Position numbers and translations under genes: made by a program
Assembly: GCF_024713975.1 (NCBI RefSeq)
Contig: NC_091104.1
Coordinates: forward strand, 9,319,580-9,383,579
From: Paralichthys olivaceus
Taxonomy: Eukaryota > Chordata > Actinopteri > Pleuronectiformes > Paralichthyidae
Direction of reading: 5' to 3'
DNA length: 64,000 bases
Notes under the pieces: model-generated
Told to the model about the DNA's origin: nothing
Database searches by the model: none
The model's input: the letters and a program-made list of their open reading frames with translations, nothing else
In this document: one piece after another, positions 14,801-27,321 of the stretch
Layout of the letters: each line of letters opens with the position of its first letter
How positions within the stretch are numbered: the stretch's first letter is position 1

Positions 14801-16946
14801 GAAAGCTAAACCTTCGCCAGCTGTCTTCCTTTATATCCGGTCTGACACGCAGTCTCAACTAGACTGAAACCCACATGAGCCAAGTCATAATGAGAGCAGC
14901 ACGCCTGTCATGCAAACTTCACCACATGACTGCACCTTAAAGGGAATTTAAGGTTGCAAAGTGTGGCCCTCAAACCAAACAGATAAATGCTCCTGTAGCA
15001 TGATGGCAGTATTAAAAGTATTTCATTCAACACATAATGAGTCTGCAGTCACTAGATTGCAGATTTTCAGACAGACTTTTGCTCAAAGTGCAGTGAGTGT
15101 GCAGTGACCCTCACTGTAGGATGCCTTTAAAGACAGGAAGTTGCAGTTAAATACCAGCGCTACCAAAGCCAGACTATCTCACTGCTCTTCATCTGTGGAG
15201 CACCTAAAACCAGTGGCTCAATAATGTCAGACTAGAAGCATGCAACAGGGACTGGTACTCAACTTTGCTGATAATGCAATTTGAGCACCGTTCAGGTAAT
15301 TCCACCCACGCAGAATGTAAACTGTTTGTATGATAAAACAGAGACATTAATTTTGCAAAGACATCTTTATGTTTTTGCTGTCATTTAAATTTTTTATATT
15401 GAATTATGATTATTCTCTTCAGCAAACACAAGCAAAGAGCAAGTTAAGTTCATGTCTATGAGAAAACATCTACTTAGAGAGACTTATAAAAGCTTCAATT
15501 GATTTTAAGTGAGCTTATATAATCATTCATGCCAGTAAGAGGATGGTAAATGACACACCTTAAGCTTAAAATATATATTGATAATGAGTAATGGAGATAG
15601 CTGTGTAGCACACCGGAAACCCAAGTCTCTCTGCAGCAGGAACTGGGCAACAGTGGCACAACCACAGAAAAATGTTTTGTAATAGTTGCTATGGTAACAA
15701 GCTACAACGTGCAAAATTTCCTGGTATACAGTATATTCAGAAATACATCTGAACTGAGCTGAAGCGGATGCCAGAAATGACCAGACATGTATAGTGATGG
15801 TAGTATGCCTTTATCCCTCGCAACAAAAGGGGGACACCAACAAAAAGAGACTCCTGCTATTGATCCATTCTCTTACCAAGGGCAGAGAGGGAGTCAGGTT
15901 TTAATCTTGTTCGGTGCATGGTCTGTGCATTCATGAAGCTGCAGTTGTGGTGACTCAGTGTCTCATGTCAAGACTCAGAGCAGATTAAATGTTTGTGATG
16001 ATGTTTGATCTACGTTCACTTTTACTAACTCAGAAGTGATTCAAGAAAGAAAACAATTATAATATTTCTGCAAAAAAATGGGTTCGACAAGCATCAAGTT
16101 CTTTCCCATTTGTGATACTGGGATAATGACACAATGGGAAGATGCACGCCCAAAAAATGTTGGCATGCTACTATTGACTGAAAATCTGATTTAAAGATGT
16201 GAAGACAGGAGACAGATCGGAATCATGGGTCAAGATCATGAGTTTCACAATATTTACTGAATAAAATTATGTTGCTCTAAATACTTTCACAGTTTCCACA
16301 TCTGAGCTTCAACACAGTGTCATATGTCTTTTTTAGTTTGGTCACAAGATGTCACAAGAATGAACAGAAAATGTCTTATTATACCAAATAAGATTATGTG
16401 CCATTTTGGGGAAAAACCTGGCGACAAAAGATATCACATGCATGGTAAACCCAATTATCTGCATGTGTGATTAAGATGCTACCAGATCATAGGGTTAGGC
16501 AATGTGTGCAACTTTTCAGTTCTTAAAAACATACCCTATATTTTGGTGTATTTCAGTCCAGCAACAAAAATGAGAGCATAGTGAAAACAGACAAACCCTT
16601 AACTAGAAGAATCTCCTATCATCATAATCCTCAAAAGCAATAAAAGGTAAAGAAAAGCAGTAATTCAACAAAGACTTTTCTAACAGTACGCCCAAATGCT
16701 CTTATGTTAGAGGGCTTGTATCTAAGCATTAGTGCTTGAGCATCCTGCCTTGCAAAAGCTGGCAAACTTCAGATGGGCACGAAGCCCAGTCCTTGAATCA
16801 GCACAATATCACTGTGCAGCAGCGCTGGAGGAGAGAATGTTTTGTCCTTAACCCAACTGAGCCAAAATCTGACACTTACCCTGCAGCTTTTGCATCACAT
16901 TAGCAATGTCCACTGACGTCCGGCCCAAGAACCTGGGAGAGGCCAT
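1..16946 (-). CDS. syne1: Nesprin-1 (spectrin repeat nuclear envelope protein 1), N-terminal part; gene runs off the left edge
   Basis: Giant scaffold linking the nuclear envelope (LINC complex) to actin. Nineteen coding exons, read 5' to 3' on the minus strand: 16880-16946, 10080-10141, 7681-7776, 6576-6659, 5582-5674, 5180-5358, 4869-5065, 4195-4304, 3715-3765, 3166-3273, 2942-3079, 2307-2471, 2106-2218, 1721-1889, 1527-1623, 861-1063, 545-709, 290-442 and 6-149. Phases join without a stop, giving ~798 residues. CH domain 1 lies at about residues 24-134 ([15 protein letters not shown], then [18 protein letters not shown]). CH domain 2 lies at about 190-290 ([20 protein letters not shown], then [20 protein letters not shown]). 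Spectrin-type helices follow ([30 protein letters not shown]). The start at 16946 (MASPRFLG...[10 protein letters not shown]) matches the mammalian N-terminus; the same frame stays open upstream but does not look like family sequence. SYNE2 is less similar as I recall it. Which teleost syne1 paralogue this is cannot be told here. Confidence 0.95.
11782..11850. repeat. (GT)n microsatellite, about 34 units
   Basis: Uninterrupted GT dinucleotides within syne1 intron 1. Likely length-polymorphic. Confidence 0.95.
12839..16723. repeat. Exact 23-bp direct repeat pair in syne1 intron 1
   Basis: TTATGTTAGAGGGCTTGTAT with flanking bases occurs identically at 12839-12861 and 16701-16723; the surrounding sequence is not similar. 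The span given covers both copies and the DNA between them. Confidence 0.85.
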
Positions 16947-18290
16947 GTTGTCTCGCCGCAGCTCTATGACAAGGTGGGTCACAGAAGATCGAACAGTCCT
17001 GAGTGGGACATCCCCTCCGCTTGTCACTCCCTCTCCTCCTCTCTCTTCTCTCTCTCTTTCTAATTTCACTGCAGGACCAGGCCCTATTGAATCTCAGGTT
17101 TCATGCAGGGACAGGCAGGTTTACTATCCAATAGAAGCACTTCTTCCATTCACTGCCTGCAAAAGAGAAGCATGTTAATGGGGTTTCAAATTGAGGCCAC
17201 ACCTTTTCTCAGGCGATTCTTTCAGTGCAGTTTGTCTTTAAGCCCACTTTCAAGAAACCATTGTATTGTACAGTGTTTTTTTGGATCTGTTGGGAAATTA
17301 TCCACGTGCTTCCTGGACATCCAATAAGCCCCCCCCCCACAGAAGACATTGTGACATATTACAGTGAGAAAAGCACAGATGTCTCTTAATGCTGCGGCCT
17401 CAAACAGAGGCATGGCAAAAATTACCCATGGCACCTGTTTGAAGCACCTGAATTAATGAAAGTCAGTAGAAACACTTGTGTTTAACCCATAGACTGTATA
17501 TAAAGAGGTTTAACCTTATATTTCATGTGGCTGCAGAAAGTCAAGACATTTTACAAGGATGCATAAATATAATTAAAGGCACACATCTAATGTAAACACA
17601 CAAAAACTGTATGCAACAGGACAACAACCAAAGGCTGCATACAAAGTAAAATGGCTTCTACATGGTGTAACTATCTTTTTTTTTTTTGAATCGCAAACTT
17701 TCTCACTTCAGAACTTTCAAAGGGGAAGTAAAGTGTCTACGAAGGAGCTCGTGTCGAGGTCTGACACGAATGTTTCCCTTGAATGACTTTGTGGTCTGTT
17801 GTCTAAGATATTCGAAGATAATAAATATATGTTAATAATATGACCATGTAAGTGGTGCGCTGCAGGTTAGCGCACCTCCCGCTCGAGAGGAAGTCACCAA
17901 ACACCACAAACCAAAAGAAGAAGCGACACGCGAGCGTCCATTAAAAACAGGACACGACTCCAGTGACGCTGAAATAAAGAACCCAGCCACAGACACCGTC
18001 CTCTGAAGGAAACACTCGGTGAAACATGTCTTCTCACCTCTGTTTGCTCTGCGGAGCATCCCAACTTTCTCCGGAAGTGTTCCTCTGTGTATGTGTTGCC
18101 TGGTTGCCATGGGTAACGGTGAAACTGAAACATGGAGGCGTGAAGAGAAGTTTGTGACAGAGACAAGATGCAGGAGGAAGAGGAAGAGGAAGTGTGTGAG
18201 TGTGTGTGAGTGTGTGCCACTTCCTGGCCTCCAAAAAAGAGCTCACTCTGCAGCCGACAGGAATCCTGGGTAATCACCACTCACCTGCTG
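16947..18290 (-). promoter_or_regulatory. Probable syne1 5' untranslated/promoter region
   Basis: Immediately 5' of the syne1 start codon on the minus strand is a possible acceptor (CATAG before AGCTGCGGCGAGACAAC). About 1.1 kb further up, a donor-like GTGAGA sits at 18031-18036, just below a richer stretch (about 17870-18260) with scattered CpGs. A 5' untranslated exon ending at 18037 with a promoter near 18.2 kb would fit, but this rests on splice motifs alone. The short open frames here show no family resemblance. Confidence 0.3.
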
Positions 18291-18758
18291 TGAATCCCAC
18301 TTGAGTCCATGTTGTCTCCCAAACAAACTGAGGACACATTCTTCTTCTTCTTTTTTCTGTCTGGTACAATGATGTGTGCAACTTTGAGCTTCCACTGCAA
18401 ACATGTCCCACATATAAAATAAAAAATGTATTAATTTCTTGCTAAATGTCACATTGACAAAATAAATCGATCTGTACTTTGTCTCAGTAGCTTCGGCGAA
18501 AAACAAACAACAAACATTTTAGTTTTCAATAGTTATTTATTTTACGTAGGTTTATCTTTAATTTTCCTGGTATCTAATGTGCTCGAGTAGAATTCTTTCT
18601 CTTTGTTTGCATTTACTTAACAAAATTAAATTTTAAAACACAGTTTGTGTATTATTTTAGAGTCTATGCTGTTAAAGGCCTAATATACAGAATTTGCCCC
18701 TGAATAGTGGATGGTATGTATTGTACTGCACATGTATATCATCTATGGATGATATACA

Positions 18759-18790
<32 letters not shown>

Positions 18791-20017
18791 AGTCCAGTTA
18801 TGACATATGGAAATGATATCACGTACTTTCTTAAATTATACTCATTCCCCCTCAATGAAAAGTCTATTATTTCATTTCAGGGGTTTTAGTGTTTGTCCTC
18901 CTCAGTGTATGGTCAGTATTAGATGTTCACACAGCCACATGCTAAATTTAATACATTTTAAGGATAGGAAGAATATACTTTTAATATTGGAGAGCCATTT
19001 ATTTGTATTGGTCATTTTACTATAAGAATCTGATGACTACTGCTCCCACTAATAATATATACCTCATCCCACTGAAGCCATGTGAGGTCATTGTCCAAAC
19101 ATATTTAGGACTTAGGAATTTTCATTAATAGATTTCAATAATAATTTCATTTCAAATGTATATTTGTTCAAAACAACTTCACCACCCACCAACATACTGA
19201 CCCACACATGAGCTATCAATTCAATCAACTTCAACTTTACATGTCTACAACAAAAAGGCTGGTAAGTGCTCAAAATTGCAGTCCTTTACTGGCACCTGCT
19301 GGACAACTCTGTCATGTGAACCTCTTAACTAAAACATGGGGGAGTTTACATCATATAATAAACCCTCAGATGTAATTAAAACGTATGTATAATTCACTAG
19401 AAAGGGGATATAGTTGGGAGTAGGGCTGCAGAAAGTTGCGGTGTTATGAAAACTCTGAGGTCAGGACTGAGGTGGAAACAGAGCAACAATGGAAGGAAAT
19501 CCCCACTGAGAGCTTGATAGCCTGCATTTTCTCCAGCTGATGGTTAGATTTCTATGGGTTAGCCTATCCAGAAACTTATTGGGATACTTGGAAACATTGC
19601 AGAGGATTTATTTTTCATGTCAGAGCAAGGATTGTATTTATCGTTGGGTCTAGTTTCTTTTAATTTAACCTCACAGTCATAGTACGAACATGTGTGTTAT
19701 AAGGAATACATTTTGTAAACATAATGAGCCTTTCTTTACAAAATGTGTGCAGTGGGGGCAATTGTTACAAAGTACTGATGCTTAGGAAATGATGCAAAAG
19801 GAAACAACCCTGTTTCCCAGTGTTATGTCCCACACAGATAAGCAATGCACTTGCTAATTTTAAAGCCAGAGAGGGAAGGAAGCATGACAGCAAAGTTTCC
19901 GCCATAGCAAACACTATAGGGAGGGAAAAGCCAAAAAGCCCTGTCTTGGAAAAAGCTTAGTGTTCATCTGTCTGCTTGGAGTCGATGTGGAATCTAACAC
20001 AAGCTTATGGTGGAATA
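18291..20017. other. Intergenic interval between divergent syne1 and myct1
   Basis: AT-rich DNA between two divergently oriented genes. The only distinct structure is a perfect hairpin plus C28 tract at 18728-18790. The myct1 promoter and 5' UTR should lie near the right end; no clear TATA element was found. Confidence 0.6.
18728..18790. repeat. Perfect 16-bp inverted repeat followed by a C28 tract
   Basis: Arms at 18728-18743 and 18748-18763 are exact reverse complements around a 4-nt loop (TATG). The right arm runs directly into 28 consecutive C (18763-18790). The proline-rich open frame across it is only a translation of the C tract. Confidence 0.9.
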
Positions 20018-21617
20018 ATGGCACAAAATGAAACCCATCCATTTTCGGAAATACTAAAATCATTTAATCTTGGTGAGTGTATCTGCATTTTTCTTGTAGA
20101 AATCCAGGGACCATTTTGCGAAGCTGTAGCCTATAATATTTAAGAGTTGCATGGTTATCATATTATCAGTAAAATCATCGTATTGTTAATGCAGATGTGA
20201 TCTTTGTTCAATTGAAAATCAATTTTATCAACCAAACTGGGTCTCTGAGAGCTACTTCCACACAGGTTTTCAGACTTCCAGAGCGCAGTGGAAAATAAGG
20301 AAATTAACTTTGAATAAAGCTTTGAACAACTTTAGGAGAAAAATATGTTTCTGCTAAGTCTGACTGTCGCCAAGGTTAAAAAAAGTAGTATGGACCACAC
20401 TTGAAATGAATTTCCACCAGACAACTGTTATTTATTTCATATCGCAGGTTGAAAACCTTTATATTTGTATTTCGCTTCTCTGTGGATTTTTGTTTTATTC
20501 CATTTTAACTTGTTTCAGATGTTCTATTTTAAACCCTATGTATGGAGTTTTCCTTTTTTATTTATAATCTTAAAACCTGTTAACATGTTGAAGTGTCTTG
20601 AAGTCTATGAAGCACTACAACACATCTGTTCACTTGCCTATCACAACTTTCCTGAGAAACTCTTGTAATCAATTTCAAGTAATGAATCAATATCCTGAGC
20701 ATTTGTCATTTGGTGAAAAACAAAAATCAATAAAAGTTGGAGTTCAGTTGAATGTGTCACAGTGATGATATGGTCAGTTTGCGCTCCACGATACTGGATA
20801 GACAGTGAACCCACACAGCAGGTATGATGTAAGATTTTATATAACACAGAGCCCAGTTTAGATGTACCTACCAATGATAAATCAATACAGCAGAGCAACG
20901 TTTCCTACATCAAATCTGAGATGCACTTCCTGCAGCAGATGTACATTTCTTCTCTATGATAAATAAGATTTTACTCCAAGCTTAAAATGCAGCTAAGGAA
21001 ATAACCATCACCTATTTTTAGAACAACACAACAACACATGTATAGCCTCACACTCCACTAATCATTTCCAACTTTATTTTTATCCGGCTTTATCTCCCTT
21101 TTCCAACACTCCAGGTGATATGATCCTAGCCTTCTGTTTATCTGTCCTCGTGGGCCTGCTGCTCGGTGCCATGGTTTACGTTCTGCTGACCTGGGCGTCC
21201 AGGCGCCGGGCCACCGCCAGGATCACCAGACGCTCCATAAAGAAATCTGGCACCTCACAAACCAATAACCCCACGAGCAACCAGATGGGCCTTTACCGCA
21301 GCACATTCCTGAGTGTGTACAGACAGCCGTCCCTGGAGCCAGTGGGTCCTCTGGGGAGCAAGCCCGGTGCAGACACCTCCACCTTTCGGCCTCTGCCCAG
21401 GAGGAGCAGGGCCGGCCTGGAGATGGCCGAGGACACGCAGGTCAGCATGCCTGAGGACACGGTGGCTTCCATCTCATCGGATTCAGCATCACTGGTGCCA
21501 AACAAGAGACACTCCTTCTGGTTGGGGGGCAATGGACTTAAAGGCTTCCTCCCCTCACAGACTCCCCCTCCTGCGTACGACAGTGTGATCCATGCTTTTG
21601 AAGAGACTTGCACTTGA
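20018..21617 (+). CDS. myct1: Myc target 1 (MYCT1), single-pass membrane protein, complete
   Basis: Two exons: 20018-20072 and 21115-21617, phase 1, canonical GT-AG, 184 residues. Exon 1 reads MAQNETHPFSEILKSFNLG, and exon 2 continues DMILAFCLSVLVGLLLGA, one hydrophobic membrane span at about residues 20-45 followed by a basic RRR cluster. This matches the mammalian arrangement MANNTTS...WEDLIMSFTVSMAIGL. The cytoplasmic tail has the family's YRQPSLEP and TPPPAYDSVIHAFEE blocks; PPAY is a WW-domain ligand motif. The N-terminus keeps an NET glycosylation sequon. In mammals MYCT1 is a MYC-regulated gene with strong endothelial expression, and it lies next to SYNE1 as here. Start choice: this ATG aligns with the mammalian short-isoform start. 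Confidence 0.93.
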
Positions 21618-22560
21618 AACCGTCGACGTAAATAAACAAGAAACAACAACTGAAAAAGGTGAACATTGTTGGACTGCAGCCGACTCTCTGGTTGTGTTCT
21701 GCTCTTTATGAGGAACAGTTGTCTCTGCATGCTGAGTGAGCAGACAATCTCTAACGCCTGACACAGGGAACAAGACTTTTATACATCCTGGTAGAGTCAG
21801 CTCAGTATTACATAAGGTGATATATACTAGTGGTGCAACTAACTGTTTAATTTGCAGATTTAATAATTTGTTGTTTTCTCTATAGTGTGTCACAGAATTA
21901 CAGCACATGGCCATCACAGGGCCTCAGGTGACCTCTTCAGGTTTATTGTTTTGTTCCCAAATTAAAAAATATTAAATTCACAGCAATATAACACAGAACA
22001 AGCAGCAAATTCTCCCTTTGGAATATTCGACATTTTAGGTTTGAAAAAAATGACACAAATGATTAACAAATTAATCGACTAATCACTGCAATTGCCGGAC
22101 ATTTCATAACGCCCGTTGTAGTCCACTGAGAAACTCTAGTGGCGAGAGAATTGGGATTCAGTTGTGATTGTGTGAAAATGAGGGGGATACTGTGCGCTAG
22201 ATAGTTTTCAATATCTATTACACAATAAAGAATTATTATTATTACTCCAGTGCTTGTGTTTTGTGCAAATATGAAATACTCAAGAAGTTGCTTCTTTAAA
22301 ATAAGTGAATCTGGTGCAATCATAACGCTGCTTAAATGTGACATAGTGGAGAAACATGGTGAAAAATCTGATTCCTAATTTATGATACTTATAGCTCAGA
22401 CTCATTACATCAAATATGTCACTTCAACTTCACCATGGAGTCCTGTAAGGTTGCCATTATGAGACAAAACCCCCCTTTCTGAGGTGTTTAAATATATCCA
22501 GTATTCCTTACACCAGACTTGATATAAAAAAGGGCCAAATTAAGACAAAAATGCCAATAA
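21618..22560 (+). terminator. myct1 3' UTR with candidate poly(A) signals
   Basis: AATAAA occurs 14 nt after the stop (21631-21636) and again at 22224-22229; the second is the more usual distance for a 3' UTR. No coding frame is supported in the interval. Confidence 0.45.
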
Positions 22561-22569
22561 TCACTCCCA

Positions 22570-22785
22570 GTGATTTTTGACGAGCGCATTGGGTGTTTTA
22601 TTAGATTATTCAAATGTCGTTTGAAAATTCGGGGCTGTGTTGTCCGTGCTATCTGCCTCATGGCAACCCGTTTTAAAGCCACAACCCGAAAGTGCGCCAG
22701 CGGAGGAGAGGCAGCGCCTGGTGACACGACCGCACTGTGCGCCGCTGCCCGCATCTGGAACAAGACGTTTTCGCAGCAGTGTCAG
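22570..22785 (+). other. Putative tulp4 5' untranslated exon 1 / promoter-proximal region
   Basis: A locally CpG-rich block, unlike its AT-rich surroundings, ends in a good donor (GTCAG|GTACGA after 22785). The 5' end is not defined. Assigned to tulp4 because the next downstream plus-strand exon candidate (23406-23688) and the first tulp4 coding exon follow in order. Confidence 0.4.
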
Positions 22786-23105
22786 GTACGATGCTCGTCC
22801 TTGTGCATCCATATGATTCAAAACACTTCTGCATCGCTACATGTTTGTCGGTCTCGTCTGCACCGACTCGTTCGCATTGCTGCATGCGGCCACATAACGC
22901 ATTTTGAACGAGAAATCCAGAGGATGTGATGTGCAGTGTAGTGAGAGACCTTTGCAGACGAGATGATGGGTGTTTTACTTCGACTCATATCCAATGCTGC
23001 AAAATCTGCAACTCACAAAAGCAGATTTCATTATTTAGATTCATATTTTTGGTGTTGTTTTTATCATTAGAATATGTTAAATATCTGTTCCATACTAAAA
23101 CAATT

Positions 23106-23143
23106 AATGTAATGTCATATAATGTAATGTAATGTAATGTAAT
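23106..23143. repeat. AATGT pentanucleotide repeat
   Basis: Several tandem TAATG/AATGT units, slightly interrupted, in the putative first tulp4 intron. Confidence 0.8.
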
Positions 23144-23405
23144 ATATGAGTTCACATCCTTGTCTGGCTGCTCTGGTGTTTGACGTAAAATGGGAAGAAC
23201 AGACAGCATCAGTACCCATGGAGACTGCTGAGAGTGCCCTGGTCTCCAATGCAGTGATGCTGTTGCATAGAGACCGAGAGAAACTGTGAAATCCAAGGTT
23301 GATGCACTGAATGACAACGCGTCTATTTAAAGCAACACTCATCTTGGTCCCTCTCTTTCTTTCTCTCTTTCTTTACTTGTTGAATGATTATCCCTTTTTT
23401 ATCAG

Positions 23406-23688
23406 GATTTTTGCACAACTCTCCCACCTGGAAGACCAGGGATGGGCCGCCTGGCGTTAAAAGAAGCCTCACATCTTTTCATGGCAAACTCTGAAGAGCA
23501 GAGCTGCTTGATTTAATGAACATATAGAGCTGGACGACATCTGCCTGTATGATGCATTTCACTTGCCCGTAGATTATTGTGCAAGTAGCAAGAGCAGAGC
23601 AGCCATTACCCTTCAGTGCAGCAATTGAATGGAAATATGGACACCTTCAATGGAGGGATTTTGACTCAACATGTCCAGGAACCATGAG
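23406..23688 (+). other. Putative tulp4 5' exon 2, carrying an upstream in-frame ATG
   Basis: Bounded by an acceptor (CCCTTTTTTATCAG|GATT) and a donor (ATGAG|GTATGT). An ATG at 23671-23673 opens MSRNHE. If this exon splices to the acceptor at 25251/25252, the frame continues as PGHSVG into the conserved tulp4 start MLAAVEHG. Splicing to the alternative acceptor at 25264/25265 would instead bring TAG directly after GAG. Confidence 0.45.
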
Positions 23689-25251
23689 GTATGTTCAATT
23701 CTTGTCGAATCACAGATTAATGTTATCATCCGTTTGCCATTTTCATAAAAGATTGTAACACACTGCATGATTCACCTGTTTGTGGGCCATAATGTGCAGC
23801 CAAACGTTATTCGGACTCACAACATTTGGTTTTATATTGAAGGGCTAATCCAACAGTTTCCAAAATATCAAGTAAGAAACACTTAAAACTAGAATATTTA
23901 TTTGTAGCAGAATGTGCCACTATTTTATATTTAGTATAAACATCATGTCTCCTCAATAAAGCGATAGGGAATACACAATGTTCTCAGACAGTGGAACAAT
24001 ATGATCTTTAACAATCTAAAGCTAATTAAGGGGGAATAAATATATTTCCATGGTTGACCTTTTAGACACATTCTTTTCACATATTCTGGTTAAAGCATTT
24101 AATCTCATATGTTATTAATCAAAATGAACAAAGCCAGAAATTTATTATTTTTACAGGCTTTGCATTTTGCCCTAAAATGGAATTCATACAATATTTCCTT
24201 TTTGGACAAACATGAGACAGACTGTAGTGATGATGTAATGTACAGACAAATCTCACAGCTGCTCTGTACACAGTGAATAACAGAACAGCAGCTTGAGATG
24301 CCACCATGGTGATTATCTTCATGAGACCCATTAGGATGGAACACACGTTTCAACTGATTTGTGAATCTCTGTAAGATGACATCTGCAAAAGTAGATATGT
24401 GTGAGGCACATGAGTAGATCGAAAGTCATTTCCTCTATAACTTTCAACTTCTCACGTTCAGACCAAAGACTTTAATGTTAGACCACACCTTCATCAAATA
24501 GTCATGTCCATGGTGTGCAACAGAAAAACTGTTTAATCACTGGTCTTGAGCTATTGTTCATTAAATTATCACAGCATAAATTATCTAGAATACATAGTAT
24601 ACATTTAGTAAAATGCAATAGAAAATACATTACCTACAAATCTTGAACACCACAGACAGAATTGCACATAAGCACAAAACGTACTATATTTTCCATGACT
24701 AGCCATTTTGCAAAGATTTCATTAGATTGTAGAAAATTCTCACCACAAGTTCCATTTAGAGGCTGTTCTGGAGCTTTTAGGCTTTTCACATGATCTTCAT
24801 CAGCAGATGGAGTTTAAAGTCCATTTTTCCTGAGTATTGTAAGCACATATTATTCATGCTGGGTTAAAAGAGTGAGATTAAAGTGTATTCCTGACTACGC
24901 AAATAGAATCTGACCAAACATGGTCCATTTAGTAGCTGTTGTGGAGCGTATGAGCTTTCGCTTGATCTTCCTTGAGGAGACTATTTGATCCCCAGCCCAG
25001 AATACACTTTCAGTCATATTTATTTACAGTCTTTCTCTACATGGTATACCCCATTGTTGCTGATGGATTCCCTACATTAGTAACCACAGCTCGCCTCATG
25101 CTGACCATGACAACAGCCAACATTGTACATCCTTAGTATTTAAGTGGAGCCACGGGCTGACAATGAACTGAACAATGCACATTATCCAGTTTTATTATGA
25201 AATCAACCATAGTGTAGCAGCTCTAACTTTCCTCTTTGCCCACATCACCAG
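23689..25251 (+). other. tulp4 intron upstream of the first coding exon
   Basis: AT-rich, with no gene or clear repeat recognised. It ends in a strong pyrimidine tract and CACCAG at 25246-25251. Confidence 0.5.
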
Positions 25252-25269
25252 CCTGGTCACTCAGTAGGG

Positions 25270-27289
25270 ATGTTGGCTGCCGTGGAACATGGTCCCATCC
25301 TCTGCAGCGACTCCAACATCCTCTGCCTCTCGTGGAAAGGCCGGGTCCCCAAGAGCGAGAAGGACAAGCCGGTCTGTCGGAGACGGTACTATGAGGAGGG
25401 CTGGCTCGCCACGGGGAACGGGAGGGGAGTCGTTGGGGTGACGTTTACTTCGAGTCACTGCAGGAGAGACAGGAGTACACCTCAGAGAATCAATTTTAAC
25501 CTACGAGGACACAACAGCGAGGTGCCGTATATTCACTTCAGCATTACCACTCTCCTCAGCAACGTTTTTTTCAGCGATATGTGTTTACTGAAATAGAAGT
25601 TAAACACATAAAAGCATGTTCCACATAGAAAAAAATTCATTTTCCCTTCACGTAATCCTGCTAAGAGACAGACAAACGAATTGCAATGATAACATCTTTC
25701 CCCGGGGTAATACGTAAAAAATCTGTCAATTCACAGAATCTAAATGGGCAAAAACACACTAAAACAAAAATAAATGTATCTGCAATATAAGATATAGTGT
25801 AAAAGCCACATACTGTAGATGCATTCAATGTACGGATTCAGGTGATGGGAACATCATGTCCATATTTGCACATCAAACTGCTAGATACACAGGAGGTGAC
25901 AGTTTGCAAATGCATTATTTTTATTATTATTAGAACATATTTATTGACTTTTGTGTCTCTATGCTATTCCCTTCCATCTGTGTTGAATTTAAAATGCTTT
26001 TTTTGCCATTATGCTCGTGCTGGATATTAATCATTAATTCCTCTGTGCGGGCAGCCACCTGCGCTTGAGAAAAATAGTAAGAGGAGCTGTGTTTTATGCT
26101 TTTTATAGGTTGTCTTGGTGCGTTGGAATGAGCCCTTTCAGAAGCTGGCCACCTGCGATATGGAGGGAGGTATTTTTGTGTGGATCCAGTATGAAGGAAG
26201 ATGGTCTGTGGAGTTAGTGAACGACAGAGGAGCCCAGGTATACCAATACCAATATAAAACTCAAACAACAAAATCCTCCACTCAATTTATCTTCATGTGG
26301 AGCCCCTACACAAATTAAACAACAGAAATATTTTAGCATATTACACTTTAAGCTTGTGTGTAAAAATAATAAGACAGAGGCTAAAATATGGATTTTTAAA
26401 CGTGCCTCTCCCATGGAGTACAACAATAGAAAAGATAGAGGCGACACAATTTTATATAGGCTTCTATTGAGGCCTATATATGTCAGGTAATAATTTTTGA
26501 TACAGATTGTGTGTAATTATAATAACACCTAGTACAAATGCACATTGGACTCTGTTACACATATTTCCGCTGTATAATTATCATTTTTACACAAATGCAT
26601 TGACAGTGAACATTTCTTTCCACCAGGTGAGTGACTTCACCTGGTCACATGACGGCACTCAAGCCCTTATCGCGTACAGGGACGGCTTCGTGTTAGTCGG
26701 CTCAGTCAGTGGACAAAGACACTGGTCCTCAGAGATTAACCTGGAGAGTCAAATCACCTGTGGCATCTGGACCCCTGATGATCAGCAGGTACGCATCAGC
26801 GGCTTGAAGTAACACAAACTTGATGTCATAAAAACTCAAAAGGTGTTTAATTTGTCCAGTTTAACCTACTGTAAAAAACATGGCAGCCTCCGTAGAGAGG
26901 ACCTGCTCATGTAAATATAAGGTATTTGAATATAAAGGGCTCATTCGAGGGTAAAGAAAACAACAGTTCGTACAATTAAGATGAAACACAGTAGTGAAAA
27001 CATCAGTAGGATTATTTTATATTCAATATCTCCCAAAAGATCCCTTTCACCTAAATCTCACACCCTGAACCTTTAATGTACACTGCCCCCTCAGGTGTTG
27101 TTTGGTACAGCAGATGGGCAGGTGATAGTAATGGACTGCCACGGCCGGATGCTTGCCCATGTTCTGTTACATGAGTCTGACGGGATCGTGAGCATGTCCT
27201 GGAACTGCCCGAATTTCCTGGTGGAGGACAGCACAGAGAGTGACACAGACTCTGACGACAATATTCTGCCTTTAGGTGCAAACACACAA

Positions 27290-27321
<32 letters not shown>

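Larger units (their letters stand above)
10142..16879 (-). other. syne1 intron 1 (6.7 kb)
   Basis: This intron separates the start-codon exon from the first CH-domain exon. I see no exon of another gene. It holds a long GT microsatellite at 11782-11850 and an exact 23-bp direct repeat at 12839-12861 and 16701-16723. The rest is AT-rich unique-looking sequence. Other syne1 introns over 300 bp (1064-1526, 3274-3714, 3766-4194, 4305-4868, 5675-6575, 6660-7680, 7777-10079) also contain nothing I can support. Confidence 0.7.

Noticed and set aside
18707-18889. Proline-rich small protein
   Set aside because: Translation of a C28 homopolymer; no conservation or splice support.
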